From: Microvirga sp. KLBC 81
GTDB taxonomy: Bacteria > Pseudomonadota > Alphaproteobacteria > Rhizobiales > Beijerinckiaceae
Direction of reading: 5' to 3'
Assembly (NCBI RefSeq): GCF_003075415.1
Contig: NZ_QDAH01000002.1
Span: forward strand, 124,001-188,000
DNA: 64,000 bases
Below, in pieces: positions 8,829 through 16,949 of the stretch. A program made the translations under genes and the position numbers. Under the pieces are notes generated by a model, which did not search any database, was not told where the DNA came from, and saw only the letters and a list, made by a program, of their open reading frames with translations. Position 1 is the first letter of the stretch, and each line of letters opens with the position of its first letter.

Positions 8829-10130
8829 TCAACTCTCTCTGCCGCGCATGGGCTGAAGCGGCATGATCCTGAGCGCGGTGATGCGGTTGCGCGATTTGCG
8901 GAGCACCTGGAAGCGGCAGCCGTGGAAGGTGAAGATCTGGCCCGTATCCGGAATGGTCTGAGCCTCATGAATGACGAGGCCCGCAATGGTGGTGGCTTCC
9001 TCGTCCGGCAGGTTCCAGTCCATGGCGCGGTTGAGATCGCGGATCGGCACCGAGCCGTCCACATTCACCGATCCGTTGGGCTGAGGCCGTACGCCCTGCA
9101 CCGAGAGATCGTGCTCGTCCTTGATGTCGCCGACGATCTCTTCGAGGATATCCTCGAGGGTAACGAGGCCCATCACCTCGCCGTACTCGTCGACGACGAG
9201 TGCGAAGTGGGTCTTCTTGGCGAGAAATGCCTTGAGCTGATCGCGCAGGGATGTGGTGTCCGGCACGAACCAGCTCTCCAGCGCAATCGCTTCCACCTTC
9301 AGCTTGCTCGCATCGCCGCCCACCGCATCGAGCGCGCGCAGCAGGTCCTTGGCGTGCAGAACGCCAACGATGTTTTCCTGGCTCCCGCGCCAGAGCGGCA
9401 TGCGCGTATAAGGTGAGGAGAGCACCTCGCGCACGATCTCTTCCGAGGAGAGGTCCGCATTGATGGTGCGCATCTTCGTGCGGTGAACCATCACTTCCGA
9501 GACGGTGAGATCCTCGAGATCGAGAAGGCCACCGAGCATGTCGCGTTCCACCTTCGCGACGCCGCCTTCCTTGTGCAGGAGATTCACTTGGCCGCGGATC
9601 TCCTCCGATGCCGAGAGGATCGGCGTGTTCTCGCCGATCCGAATGCCGAAGGGACGCAGCATGAGGCGCACGATGCGCTCGATGGTGATAGCAAGCGGAC
9701 CGAGCAGGGCCACGATCCAGGACATCGGCCGCGAGAGAAAGAGCGAGACGCTGTCAGGCGATGTGATGGCGATGGTTTTCGGGAGAACCTCGGCAAATAC
9801 GATCACCAGCACCGACATGATGGCGGTGGCATAGAGCGCACCACCGTCGCCGAAGATCGCAACGAGCACGCTGGTGGCGAAGGCCGAGACGCCGATATTG
9901 ACGATGTTGTTGCCGATCAGAACGGTGCCGATGAAGCGCTCACGCATTTCGAGCAGCCGGTTCACCAGCCGGGCACGCTTGTCGCCGCCCTTTTCCAGCA
10001 TGAGCATGCGGGCACGCGAAGCGCCCGTGAAGGCTGTCTCGCCAGCCGAGAAGAAGGCCGAGCACAGGAGACAAACAACGACGACCAGAGCTGCAAGCCA
10101 GAGGTCGCCGGAAGAGGATTCCTCGATCAT
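8829..10130 (-). CDS. CorC/HlyC (CNNM) family membrane protein with CBS domains
   Basis: 433 residues. An N-terminal DUF21/CNNM membrane domain (about 1-190, starting with a strong helix LWLAALVVVVCLLCSAFF), a tandem CBS pair (about 210-330, with LVVDEYGEVMGLVTLEDILEE) and a C-terminal CorC_HlyC domain (about 345-425). Members act in Mg2+ or Co2+ efflux and resistance; the older name hemolysin is misleading. It overlaps the end of aroB by 4 bases and is last in the aroK-aroB-corC unit, an order common in Hyphomicrobiales. It converges with the hydrolase gene, 4 bases apart. Confidence 0.88.
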   Translation of the reverse strand: MIEESSSGDLWLAALVVVVCLLCSAFFSAGETAFTGASRARMLMLEKGGDKRARLVNRLLEMRERFIGTVLIGNNIVNIGVSAFATSVLVAIFGDGGALYATAIMSVLVIVFAEVLPKTIAITSPDSVSLFLSRPMSWIVALLGPLAITIERIVRLMLRPFGIRIGENTPILSASEEIRGQVNLLHKEGGVAKVERDMLGGLLDLEDLTVSEVMVHRTKMRTINADLSSEEIVREVLSSPYTRMPLWRGSQENIVGVLHAKDLLRALDAVGGDASKLKVEAIALESWFVPDTTSLRDQLKAFLAKKTHFALVVDEYGEVMGLVTLEDILEEIVGDIKDEHDLSVQGVRPQPNGSVNVDGSVPIRDLNRAMDWNLPDEEATTIAGLVIHEAQTIPDTGQIFTFHGCRFQVLRKSRNRITALRIMPLQPMRGRES

Positions 10131-11275
10131 GATCGCGATGCGTTGATTTCACCTCTCAGGAAGGTGCGGACCTTCTCGGCCTCGATGCCGGGAGCGATGA
10201 AGCTCTGCCCGATGCCTTTGGCCAGAATGAACGTGAGCGATCCGCCCTTCACCTTCTTGTCCTGCGCCATGGCGTCGAGCAATTCGTCGACCGTGCTGCA
10301 CCCACCCGGTACATGGGACAGGCGCGTGGGAAGTCCAACAGCCGCAAGATGCGCCTCGATGCGCTCCGCGTGCGAGATCGGGCAAAGCCCGAGCGCGGCG
10401 GAGAAGCGGAACGCGAGATTGAGGCCGATGGCGACACCCTCGCCATGAACGAGGCGCGCGGAATCGTATCGCGTGATCCGCTCCAGCGCATGACCGAAGG
10501 TATGGCCGAGGTTGAGAAGCGCGCGATCGCCGGTTTCGTGCTCGTCGCGCACCACGACAGCAGCCTTGGAGCGGCAGCTTTGTGCGACAGCCTCGTCGCG
10601 CTCCGGCCCACCCTCAAAGATGCCCTTCCAGTTCGCCTCGCACCAGGCGAAGAAACGCGCATCGTCGATGAGGCCGTATTTCACCACCTCCGCATAGCCC
10701 GCACGCATTTCGCGAAGGGGCAGCGTATCGAGCAGCGCGGTATCGGCCAGCACGAGGCTCGGCTGATGGAAGGCGCCGACAAGATTCTTGCCGTGGCGGG
10801 AATTGATGCCGGTCTTGCCGCCGACGGAAGAATCGACCTGTGAGAGCAGGGTGGTCGGCACCTGCACGAAGCGCACGCCGCGACGCACGATGGCGGCCAC
10901 GAAACCGGCGAGATCGCCGATCACGCCGCCGCCCAAGGCGACGACAAGATCGCCGCGCTCGATCCTGGCCTCCAGAACGGCGTCGCAGACCCGCTCGAGG
11001 CTGGCATAGGACTTCGTGGCCTCGCCCGGGGGCAGAGTGATCACGCAGCTGCGAAGGCCATTGGCTTGGAGGGACTGGCTGAGGGCCTGTGCGTAGAGCG
11101 GCCCCACATGCTCGTCCGTCACGATAGCCGCGGCGCGGGCGCTTAAGCCTGCGATACGGGAGCCGGCCGTCTCGATGAGGCCACGCCCGACGAGGATGTC
11201 ATAGGCTCTGTCGCCGAGGGGAACCGGAACCGTGATCACGGATGCGTTCTGGACCTGAGCGGCTGCGCTGCTCAT
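10127..11275 (-). CDS. aroB: 3-dehydroquinate synthase
   Basis: 382 residues, normal length. Catalyses DAHP to 3-dehydroquinate, step two of the shikimate pathway, in the cytoplasm with NAD and a divalent metal. Diagnostic stretches are GGGVIGDLAGFVAAIVRRG (NAD and substrate binding), DSSVGGKTGIN, the metal ligand Glu in AGYAEVVKYGLI, and the metal-binding histidines in LNLGHTFGHALE and VHGEGVAIG. It overlaps aroK upstream and the CorC gene downstream by 4 bases each, so all three are coupled. Confidence 0.96.
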   Translation of the reverse strand: MSSAAAQVQNASVITVPVPLGDRAYDILVGRGLIETAGSRIAGLSARAAAIVTDEHVGPLYAQALSQSLQANGLRSCVITLPPGEATKSYASLERVCDAVLEARIERGDLVVALGGGVIGDLAGFVAAIVRRGVRFVQVPTTLLSQVDSSVGGKTGINSRHGKNLVGAFHQPSLVLADTALLDTLPLREMRAGYAEVVKYGLIDDARFFAWCEANWKGIFEGGPERDEAVAQSCRSKAAVVVRDEHETGDRALLNLGHTFGHALERITRYDSARLVHGEGVAIGLNLAFRFSAALGLCPISHAERIEAHLAAVGLPTRLSHVPGGCSTVDELLDAMAQDKKVKGGSLTFILAKGIGQSFIAPGIEAEKVRTFLRGEINASRS

Positions 11276-11901
11276 TCGGCGCTCCCCTGTTTTTCCTTTT
11301 CGAACCAGCTTCCTAAGGCCTTGATGGTGTCGGCCACCACGCGGTCGTGGGGTGCCTCGTGCGAATCGATGGTGAGGTCCGCCAGGGCATAGACCGGGTA
11401 GCGGATTTCCATGAGCCGGCGCATGGTGCCCTCCGGATCGGGATTGCGCAGCAAGGGCCTCGTGTCGCGCTTGCGGACGCGGCGCATGAGCACGTCGAGA
11501 TCGGCTTTCAGCCAGACCGAGATGCCCTGTTCGGCGATGTTCCGGCGGGTTTCCTCGTTCATGAAGGCTCCACCGCCGGTGGCCAGCACCATCGGGCCTT
11601 CCTGGAGGAGGCGCGCGATGACCCGGCGCTCCCCGTCCCGGAAATGCTCCTCGCCGTGGATAGCGAAGATGTCGGGAATCGTCATGCCGGCGGCCGCCTC
11701 GATCTCGTGATCGGCGTCGCGGAAAGGCAGTTTGAGCGTCTGGGCCAGCCTGCGACCCACCGTGCTTTTTCCGGCGCCCATGAGCCCGACGAGCACGATC
11801 GAGCGTCTGCCGAGCTGGCGGCTGATGGGATGGCCGCGCCGGCGACTTTCAGTCTGCTCGCCAGCTTCATCGAGCGGATTGAAGCGGCTGATATTGTTCA
11901 T
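11272..11901 (-). CDS. aroK: Shikimate kinase
   Basis: 209 residues; a polar extension of about 30 residues precedes the kinase core. Walker A is GLMGAGKSTVGRRLA, the shikimate-binding GGGAFMNEETR follows, and the LID region has RDTRPLL. It phosphorylates shikimate with ATP. First gene of the aroK-aroB-corC unit. The start at 11901 is the longest; a later start would remove part of the extension but there is no better ribosome binding site. Confidence 0.95.
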   Translation of the reverse strand: MNNISRFNPLDEAGEQTESRRRGHPISRQLGRRSIVLVGLMGAGKSTVGRRLAQTLKLPFRDADHEIEAAAGMTIPDIFAIHGEEHFRDGERRVIARLLQEGPMVLATGGGAFMNEETRRNIAEQGISVWLKADLDVLMRRVRKRDTRPLLRNPDPEGTMRRLMEIRYPVYALADLTIDSHEAPHDRVVADTIKALGSWFEKEKQGSAE

Positions 11902-12036
11902 GGCCCTGTCCTAGCACGGGGCTCCGGCTCTGGCATAGGGCGCTTATGGTGGGGCGTGTGGAATGTAACCCAAGGTTAGGTCTTGCCTTTGCGGCTTTTG
12001 CATGGTTCTAGCGGAGGATCGCTCAAAGAGGCTCCC

Positions 12037-12186
12037 GTGCCCACACTGTTCCGGTTTCTCCTCGTTATTGCCGTTCTCGCGGGCCTAGGCTTCGCCGCCA
12101 TGTTCGCGCTGGCGACCTTCGTCAATCCCGATCCGCGCGAGATCACGGTACCGGTTCCCACCCAGCGGGCGCCCTCGTCCTCATGA
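12037..12186 (+). CDS. Small single-helix membrane protein upstream of xerD
   Basis: 49 residues from a GTG at 12037 with AAGAGG 6 bases upstream; an upstream ATG at 11983 would add residues not typical of a membrane protein start. The sequence is one hydrophobic helix (LFRFLLVIAVLAGLGFAAMFALATF) followed by a polar tail NPDPREITVPVP. Its stop overlaps the xerD ATG (ATGA), so translation is coupled. Small proteins of this form sit in front of xerD in related genomes as far as I recall; function unknown. Confidence 0.72.
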   Translation: MPTLFRFLLVIAVLAGLGFAAMFALATFVNPDPREITVPVPTQRAPSSS

Positions 12187-13112
12187 ACGGTGCCCGTCAG
12201 GCCAGCCTTTTCCTGGACATGCTCGTCGCCGAGCGCGGCGCCTCCAAGAACACACTCGATGCCTATCGGCGCGATCTCGACGATTACCTCGCCTATCTCA
12301 ACGAAGCGGGCGCCCGGCCCGACGCCGCCACCGCCGCCACCATTCGCGGCTTCATGGCAAGCCTCGACGAGCGCGGCCTGAAGGCCACCTCGGCCGCCCG
12401 CAGGCTCTCGGCCGTCCGCCAGTTCCACAAATTTCTCTACGTAGAGGGCTATGCCCCTGCCGATCCCACGGCGGCCGTATCAGCGCCGAAGCGGGGCAGG
12501 GCGCTGCCCAAGGTTCTCTCGGTCGATCAGGTCGACCGTCTGCTGCAAGTCGCTCATGAGGGTGTGGCCCGGCCTGAGGCTTCCCCCGCCGAGCGCCTGC
12601 GGGCGGCCCGCATGGCCTGCCTTCTGGAGCTTCTCTACGCCACGGGCCTGCGTGTCTCCGAACTGGTCTCGCTCCCCAGCAGCGCGGCCAAGACCCGCGA
12701 CCGCTTCCTCGTGGTCCGGGGCAAGGGTGCGAAGGAGCGCCTTGTCCCTCTGACGGATGCCGCGCGGGACGCGGCCCGCGCCTATCTTGCCTTGCTTGAA
12801 GAGCAGGGGAAGGCAGTCGGCCCCTGGCTGTTTCCGGCAGACAGCGAGACCGGCTATCTCACCCGCCAGGCTTTCGCCCGCGACCTGAAGGCCGTCGCCG
12901 CGGGAGCGGGATTGCGGGGTGACAAGATCAGCCCCCACGTGCTGCGCCATGCCTTCGCGAGCCATCTGCTCCAGAATGGTGCGGACCTGCGCGTGGTGCA
13001 GGAGCTCTTGGGTCACTCCGACATCTCGACCACGCAGATCTACACGCATGTTCTGGACGAGCGTCTGAAGAGCATGGTCCGCGACCTGCACCCGCTGTCG
13101 TCGGGGGAATAA
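12183..13112 (+). CDS. xerD: Site-specific tyrosine recombinase XerD
   Basis: 309 residues. An N-terminal SAM-like DNA-binding domain (about 5-95, LDMLVAERGASKNTLDAYRRDL) and a C-terminal catalytic domain. The tetrad is visible: Arg in LLYATGLRVSEL, HxxR in HVLRHAFASHLL, His in LLGHSDIST and Tyr in TQIYTHV. With XerC it resolves chromosome dimers at dif. It is located opposite aroK as in many Hyphomicrobiales, so it is the housekeeping enzyme, not a mobile-element integrase. Confidence 0.94.
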   Translation: MNGARQASLFLDMLVAERGASKNTLDAYRRDLDDYLAYLNEAGARPDAATAATIRGFMASLDERGLKATSAARRLSAVRQFHKFLYVEGYAPADPTAAVSAPKRGRALPKVLSVDQVDRLLQVAHEGVARPEASPAERLRAARMACLLELLYATGLRVSELVSLPSSAAKTRDRFLVVRGKGAKERLVPLTDAARDAARAYLALLEEQGKAVGPWLFPADSETGYLTRQAFARDLKAVAAGAGLRGDKISPHVLRHAFASHLLQNGADLRVVQELLGHSDISTTQIYTHVLDERLKSMVRDLHPLSSGE

Positions 13113-13122
13113 GGCGGCAGTC

Positions 13123-13770
13123 TCACCGCCGCTTGAGCAGGAACACGCCCTGGTCGCCGAGCAGGTTCCACACCCACCAGGGCAGGCTCACCTGCATGGG
13201 CCTGCCGCCGGCATTAAGCGCCACGGCTTTTTCCATCTGCGCACCGACCTCGCGGCAGAGCTCCACGAAATCGCGGATCGTGCAGAAGTGGATGTTCGGC
13301 GTGTCGTACCAGGAATAGGGCAGGTTCTCCGTCACCGGCATCCGGCCTTTGAGGGCCAGATCCACGCGCACGCGCCAGTGTCCGAAATTGGGGAAGGAGA
13401 CGATCGCCCGCCTGCCGATGCGCAGCAGGTGCTCCAGCACGACACGCGGTTGGCGAGTCGCCTGGATCGTCTGTGAAAGGATCACGTAATCGAAGGCGTC
13501 ATCCGGGTAGTCGGCAAGGTCCGTATCCGCGTCGCCCTGGATGACGGGCAGACCCTTGGCGAGGCAGGCATTCACGCCCTCGCGGGAAATCTCGATGCCG
13601 CGTCCGTCGACGTTCTTGCGCTCGCGCAGGAGCGACAGCAGGGCGCCATCGCCGCAGCCGATATCGAGCACGCGGGAGCCGGGTTCGACCATTTCGGCGA
13701 CGAGCAGGAAATCGAGGCGGTGGCCGGTGACATGGTCGGTCGCCGGAAGGGCGAGACTCGATGTGCTCAT
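13123..13770 (-). CDS. metW: Methionine biosynthesis protein MetW
   Basis: 215 residues. Class I methyltransferase fold with the SAM-binding [15 protein letters not shown] (about residues 35-49) and [16 protein letters not shown], the MetW signature. It overlaps metX by 4 bases. In Proteobacteria MetW partners MetX, and the pair together gives full homoserine acyltransferase activity. Ends 10 bases from xerD on the opposite strand. Confidence 0.93.
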   Translation of the reverse strand: MSTSSLALPATDHVTGHRLDFLLVAEMVEPGSRVLDIGCGDGALLSLLRERKNVDGRGIEISREGVNACLAKGLPVIQGDADTDLADYPDDAFDYVILSQTIQATRQPRVVLEHLLRIGRRAIVSFPNFGHWRVRVDLALKGRMPVTENLPYSWYDTPNIHFCTIRDFVELCREVGAQMEKAVALNAGGRPMQVSLPWWVWNLLGDQGVFLLKRR

Positions 13771-14936
13771 GCGATCCCCCGCACGCGTGCCGCCGCATCG
13801 ATGAAGCCGCTTGCGGCCGCGAACATGGCGGGCTCGTCGAGCAGGAAGGCGTCATGCCCCTTGTCGCTCTCCACTTCCACGAAACCGACGGAAGCCGCAG
13901 CAGCGTTGAGCGCGTGCACGATGGCGCGCGAGTCCGATGTCGGGAACAGCCAGTCGGAGGTGAAAGAGATCACGCAAAAGCGCGTCGCCGAACCTTTGAA
14001 CGTTCTGGCGAGCGAGCCGCCATGCCCCGCCGCGAGATCGAAATAATCCATCGCGCGCGTCACATAGAGATAAGAATTGGCGTCGAAACGCTCGACGAAA
14101 GAGATGCCCTGGTAACGCAGGTAACTCTCGATCTGGAAATCGGCGTCGAAGGAGAAGGTCGGCGCGTTGCGGTCCTGGAAATTGCGGCCGAACTTCCGGT
14201 GCAGGGCCATCTCGGACAGATAGGTGATATGCGCGCCCATGCGGGCGACGGCGAGGCCCTTCGAGGGGCGCGTGCCCTCGAGCAGATAGCGCCCGCCCCG
14301 CCAGTCGGGATCGGCCATCACGGCTTGGCGGCCGACCTCGTGGAAGGCGATGTTCTGGGCCGAATGGCGCGCGGCCGTCGCGATGGGCAGCGCTGCGAAG
14401 ACGCGGTGAGAGTAGCTCGCCGCCCATTGCAGCACCTGCATGCCGCCCATGGAGCCGCCGATCACGCAGAACAGGGTTTCGATGCCGAGCCTGTCGATCA
14501 GGGCTGCCTGGGCGCGAACCATGTCGCGGATGGTCACCACCGGAAAGTTCAGGGCATAGGGCTGGCCGGTCACCGGATCGGTCGAGGCCGGGCCCGTGGT
14601 GCCCATGCAGCCGCCGATCACATTGGCGCAGATCACGAAGAATCGGTTGGTGTCTACCGGCTTGCCCGGGCCGACCATGGTCAGCCACCAGCCGGGCTTG
14701 CCCGTGACCGGATTGTCGTTCGCCACATGCTGGTCGCCGGTCAGCGCATGGCAGATCAGCACCGCGTTCGACTTATCGGCATTGAGGGTGCCGTAGGTCT
14801 GATAGGCGATCTGCCAGGGAGCCAGCGCCACCCCTGAGTCCATCATCAGAGGCTCATCCGCGCCAAAGCGCATGACCAGGCTCGACGGGTCGTCGGCTTG
14901 GCTTCGCGCTTCCAGGGAGAGAGGAGACGATGTCAT
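13767..14936 (-). CDS. metX: Homoserine O-acetyltransferase (MetX family)
   Basis: 389 residues, alpha/beta hydrolase fold. The nucleophile elbow is [13 protein letters not shown], the catalytic Asp lies in [11 protein letters not shown] and the His in [10 protein letters not shown]. It acylates homoserine as the first committed step to methionine; MetX enzymes paired with MetW may use acetyl- or succinyl-CoA and the sequence alone does not decide. It is the promoter-proximal gene of the metXW operon and has an unusually long upstream leader (see 15000-15327). Confidence 0.93.
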   Translation of the reverse strand: MTSSPLSLEARSQADDPSSLVMRFGADEPLMMDSGVALAPWQIAYQTYGTLNADKSNAVLICHALTGDQHVANDNPVTGKPGWWLTMVGPGKPVDTNRFFVICANVIGGCMGTTGPASTDPVTGQPYALNFPVVTIRDMVRAQAALIDRLGIETLFCVIGGSMGGMQVLQWAASYSHRVFAALPIATAARHSAQNIAFHEVGRQAVMADPDWRGGRYLLEGTRPSKGLAVARMGAHITYLSEMALHRKFGRNFQDRNAPTFSFDADFQIESYLRYQGISFVERFDANSYLYVTRAMDYFDLAAGHGGSLARTFKGSATRFCVISFTSDWLFPTSDSRAIVHALNAAAASVGFVEVESDKGHDAFLLDEPAMFAAASGFIDAAARVRGIA

Positions 14937-14999
14937 GGATTGGCAGCTGCGTTCGGTCTTCCGAACAAGCCGTAATTCGGATAGGTCCGGCCGTCAACG

Positions 15000-15327
15000 A
15001 ACATGAGGTCCGACGCTGTGCTTTCGGGCTCGGAGCGGTGGGTGCAGAATGTCAAAGAGCCGAGCGGAAGCATCCTCTGGGCTGGCGAGCCTTCCGAGGG
15101 TGAGGGTCGAGGGGTCGCGCGAGGAGCGGTCCGGCTCGATGTCTGATGGTAGCGTGGAACCCGACGGCTCCTCGCGCACGGCTTCTTTAGGCGGACACCG
15201 CAGCGGTCGCTCGGGACCTGCGGGCGGCCTCCTGCCGGTGGGCTGGCGTTCAGCCTCCTCCGCAGGACCGTGCCCCGGCTCCACAGTCACGACGCCTCGC
15301 GAGCGCGCCCCTCGCTGAGCCGGGACA
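15000..15327 (-). ncRNA. Candidate structured metX leader or small RNA
   Basis: The segment would be transcribed on the minus strand from the promoter at 15334-15362. Three strong stems follow in order: GAGCCGGG/CCCGGCTC (15317-15324 with 15274-15281), CCGCAGG/CCTGCGG (15260-15266 with 15217-15223), and an 11-base stem GCGCGAGGAGC/GCTCCTCGCGC (15117-15127 with 15167-15177). It does not match SAM-II, RNase P, SRP or tmRNA motifs that I know. It may be a cis-regulatory leader of metXW or an independent RNA. The 3' end is not defined. Confidence 0.35.
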
Positions 15328-15333
15328 AGACAC

Positions 15334-15362
15334 GATATAGCCGAGCTTAGGACAGAAGTCAA
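15334..15362 (-). promoter_or_regulatory. Housekeeping-type promoter directed at metX
   Basis: Minus strand TTGACT (15357-15362) and TATATC (15334-15339) with a 17-base spacer, close to the sigma-70 consensus. The predicted start is near 15327, about 390 bases before the metX ATG. Confidence 0.55.
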
Positions 15363-15397
15363 GAACGAACAGGGAACATTCGCCTATTGCCCTCGTG

Positions 15398-15540
15398 CCG
15401 TCATTCCGGGGCGCCGAAAGGCGAACCCGGGACCCATAAACATGACATTTCAAGGACGGACGATCAGCGGTGCGCCCTCTCTGCAACGTTGGCGGCTCTG
15501 GGTTCCGGGCTCGGCTCTAGGAGCCGCCCCGGAATGACGG
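15398..15540. repeat. 143-base element with perfect 16-base terminal inverted repeats
   Basis: CCGTCATTCCGGGGCG at 15398-15413 is matched exactly in inverted form at 15525-15540. The interior has no coding sequence. It resembles the REP/MITE-like palindromes dispersed in Methylobacteriaceae-type genomes and is related to the shorter copies at 15930, 27553, 41396 and 42349. Confidence 0.75.
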
Positions 15541-15558
15541 GGGTGGGATTTCTGAGAC

Positions 15559-15846
15559 CTACATGTTCAGCGACGCGTAGAGATCTGACCAATCGGGGTT
15601 CATGTCCTCGATCAAACGGATCTTCCAATCGCGCCGCCATTTCTTAAGGCTCTCTTCGCGTGTGATGGCCTCGTCGATGCGTTCGTAGGTCTCATGCCAG
15701 ACGAGACGCGTCACGTCGTAAGCCGCTGAGAAGCCGGGGACGACGTTGGATTTGTGCTGCTCCACTCTGCGCGGCAGATCGTTCGTGACACCAAGATAAA
15801 GTGTGCCGTGGCGGCGGCTGGCCAGCAGGTAGACGTAGTATGTCAT
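15559..15846 (-). CDS. GIY-YIG domain nuclease family protein (small, UPF0213-like)
   Basis: 95 residues from the ATG at 15846. It begins MTYYVYLLASRRHGTLYLGV, i.e. the GIY-YIG motif in its YVY/YLG form, followed by the conserved Arg in DLPRRVEQHK and Glu in EESLKKWRRDWK. Family members of this size (YhbQ-like) are stand-alone putative nucleases, in some cases involved in DNA repair. Repeats flank it on both sides (15398-15540 and 15930-15970), and it interrupts the metX to chorismate mutase interval, so it may have arrived as an insertion. Confidence 0.85.
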   Translation of the reverse strand: MTYYVYLLASRRHGTLYLGVTNDLPRRVEQHKSNVVPGFSAAYDVTRLVWHETYERIDEAITREESLKKWRRDWKIRLIEDMNPDWSDLYASLNM

Positions 15847-15929
15847 CGCGCCATTCGAGCAGCTTCGGTTTGGCGGATTAAAGTCCTGCCGCCGATGGCC
15901 GATGTCAATCGACTGTGAAATGCTTCCCA

Positions 15930-15970
15930 CTGATCTTCCCGGGCGCCGAAGGCGAGCCCCGGAAGATCAG
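15930..15970. repeat. Short palindromic repeat upstream of chorismate mutase
   Basis: CTGATCTTCC (15930-15939) and GGAAGATCAG (15961-15970) form a perfect 10-base inverted repeat around a core (GGGCGCCGAAGGCGAGCCCC) that also occurs in the 15398-15540 element. It is 82 bases before the gene start. Confidence 0.65.
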
Positions 15971-16052
15971 AGGAACGCTTGCCGTTATTGTCGGGGATGA
16001 CAAGCGGCTGCAAACCGGCCAAAGAAGAGCGCTCTGTTCCAGGATTGAAGCC

Positions 16053-16892
16053 ATGTCCACCGAGAAGCCCGTTCCCTCCCTTGCCGAGCTGCGCCAGGAG
16101 ATCGACCGCATCGACGAGGCGATGCATCGGCTGCTCATGGAGCGCGGCACCATCATCGACCGGCTGATCGAGTCCAAGAAGGCCTCCGAGACGGGCCTGA
16201 GCTCGGCCTTCCGTCCGGGCCGCGAGGCCTCGATGATGCGCTCGCTCGCCGAGCGCCACCAGGGCCTGCTCCCGCTCGATACGGTGGAGAGCATCTGGCG
16301 GGTGATCATCGGCACCTTCACCTATGTGCAGTCGAACTACTCGGTCCATGCCGACGTATCGGGGGGCGATGCGCCCATGCGCGATTCGGCCCGGTTTCAT
16401 TTTGGCTTCACGGTGCCCTACGTCACCCACCCGAGCGCGGCGGCGGTCATCGAGGCCGTGGCGAACTCCAGGGGCGATCTCGGCATCTTCCGCCTCGACC
16501 AGGGCGCGACGAGCGGCGCGTGGTGGCGCACGCTCGCCGAGAGGGACCGCCCGAAGATCATCGCGCGCCTGCCCTTCATCGAGCGCCCGGATCATCCGGC
16601 AGGCACCCCGGTCTTCGTGATCTCCAAGCCCCTGACGGATGCCGCCGTGCGCGACGTGGTGCTCTATGCGGCCCAGTTCGAGCGCTGGCACAGGGGCGCG
16701 AACGAGGCACTGACGCGGCTCGGCGGCGAGGTGGTGGCGAGCGCCGCCGATGCCAACGGCCTCTCCGAGCTCATTGCCGTCCCCGGCCTCGTGGAGGCCT
16801 CCCGCCTCCATCAGGAGCTGACGGAAGCAGGCGCGAGCCTCGCCCAGCTGGCGGAGGTCGGCAGCCACGCCGAACGTTTCCACGTGAAATGA
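16053..16892 (+). CDS. Chorismate mutase (AroQ type) with C-terminal extension
   Basis: 279 residues. The first 90 residues are an AroQ-alpha chorismate mutase: LAELRQEIDRIDEAMHRLL, then RLIESKK and FRPGREASMMRSL, with the Arg/Lys residues that bind the substrate. It converts chorismate to prephenate. The remaining 190 residues are not part of AroQ; stretches such as ANSRGDLGIFRLDQGATSG and RPKIIARLPFIERP recall the prephenate dehydratase fold, but no clear catalytic TRF motif is seen. The ATG at 16053 is chosen because it begins the mutase domain. It leads a mutase-hisC-tyrC cluster. Confidence 0.82.
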   Translation: MSTEKPVPSLAELRQEIDRIDEAMHRLLMERGTIIDRLIESKKASETGLSSAFRPGREASMMRSLAERHQGLLPLDTVESIWRVIIGTFTYVQSNYSVHADVSGGDAPMRDSARFHFGFTVPYVTHPSAAAVIEAVANSRGDLGIFRLDQGATSGAWWRTLAERDRPKIIARLPFIERPDHPAGTPVFVISKPLTDAAVRDVVLYAAQFERWHRGANEALTRLGGEVVASAADANGLSELIAVPGLVEASRLHQELTEAGASLAQLAEVGSHAERFHVK

Positions 16893-16949
16893 TTGCAAAG
16901 CTGCGCTAGAGCCTCATCCCAAGTTTTTGTTTTTCAGGAACCCTTTGAT

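Larger units (their letters stand above)
14937..15558. other. 622-base gene-free region upstream of metX
   Basis: From metX outwards this gap holds a tetraloop hairpin (GTTCGG at 14951-14956 with CCGAAC at 14961-14966), a structured GC-rich segment (15000-15327), a promoter pointing towards metX (15334-15362) and a 143-base inverted-repeat element (15398-15540). Open frames in the segment have no ribosome binding sites and odd composition (Arg/Pro/Ser-rich in several frames), so I do not call a protein. Confidence 0.6.

Noticed and set aside
12183-13112. Integrase of a mobile element
   Set aside because: It is a XerD with a core-genome position beside aroK, with no attachment repeats, tRNA or cargo genes nearby.
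14937-15000. SAM-II riboswitch directly upstream of metX
   Set aside because: The hairpin GTTCGG-TCTT-CCGAAC is there, but the conserved pseudoknot bases of SAM-II, including the GCTAAA-like segment, are not seen.
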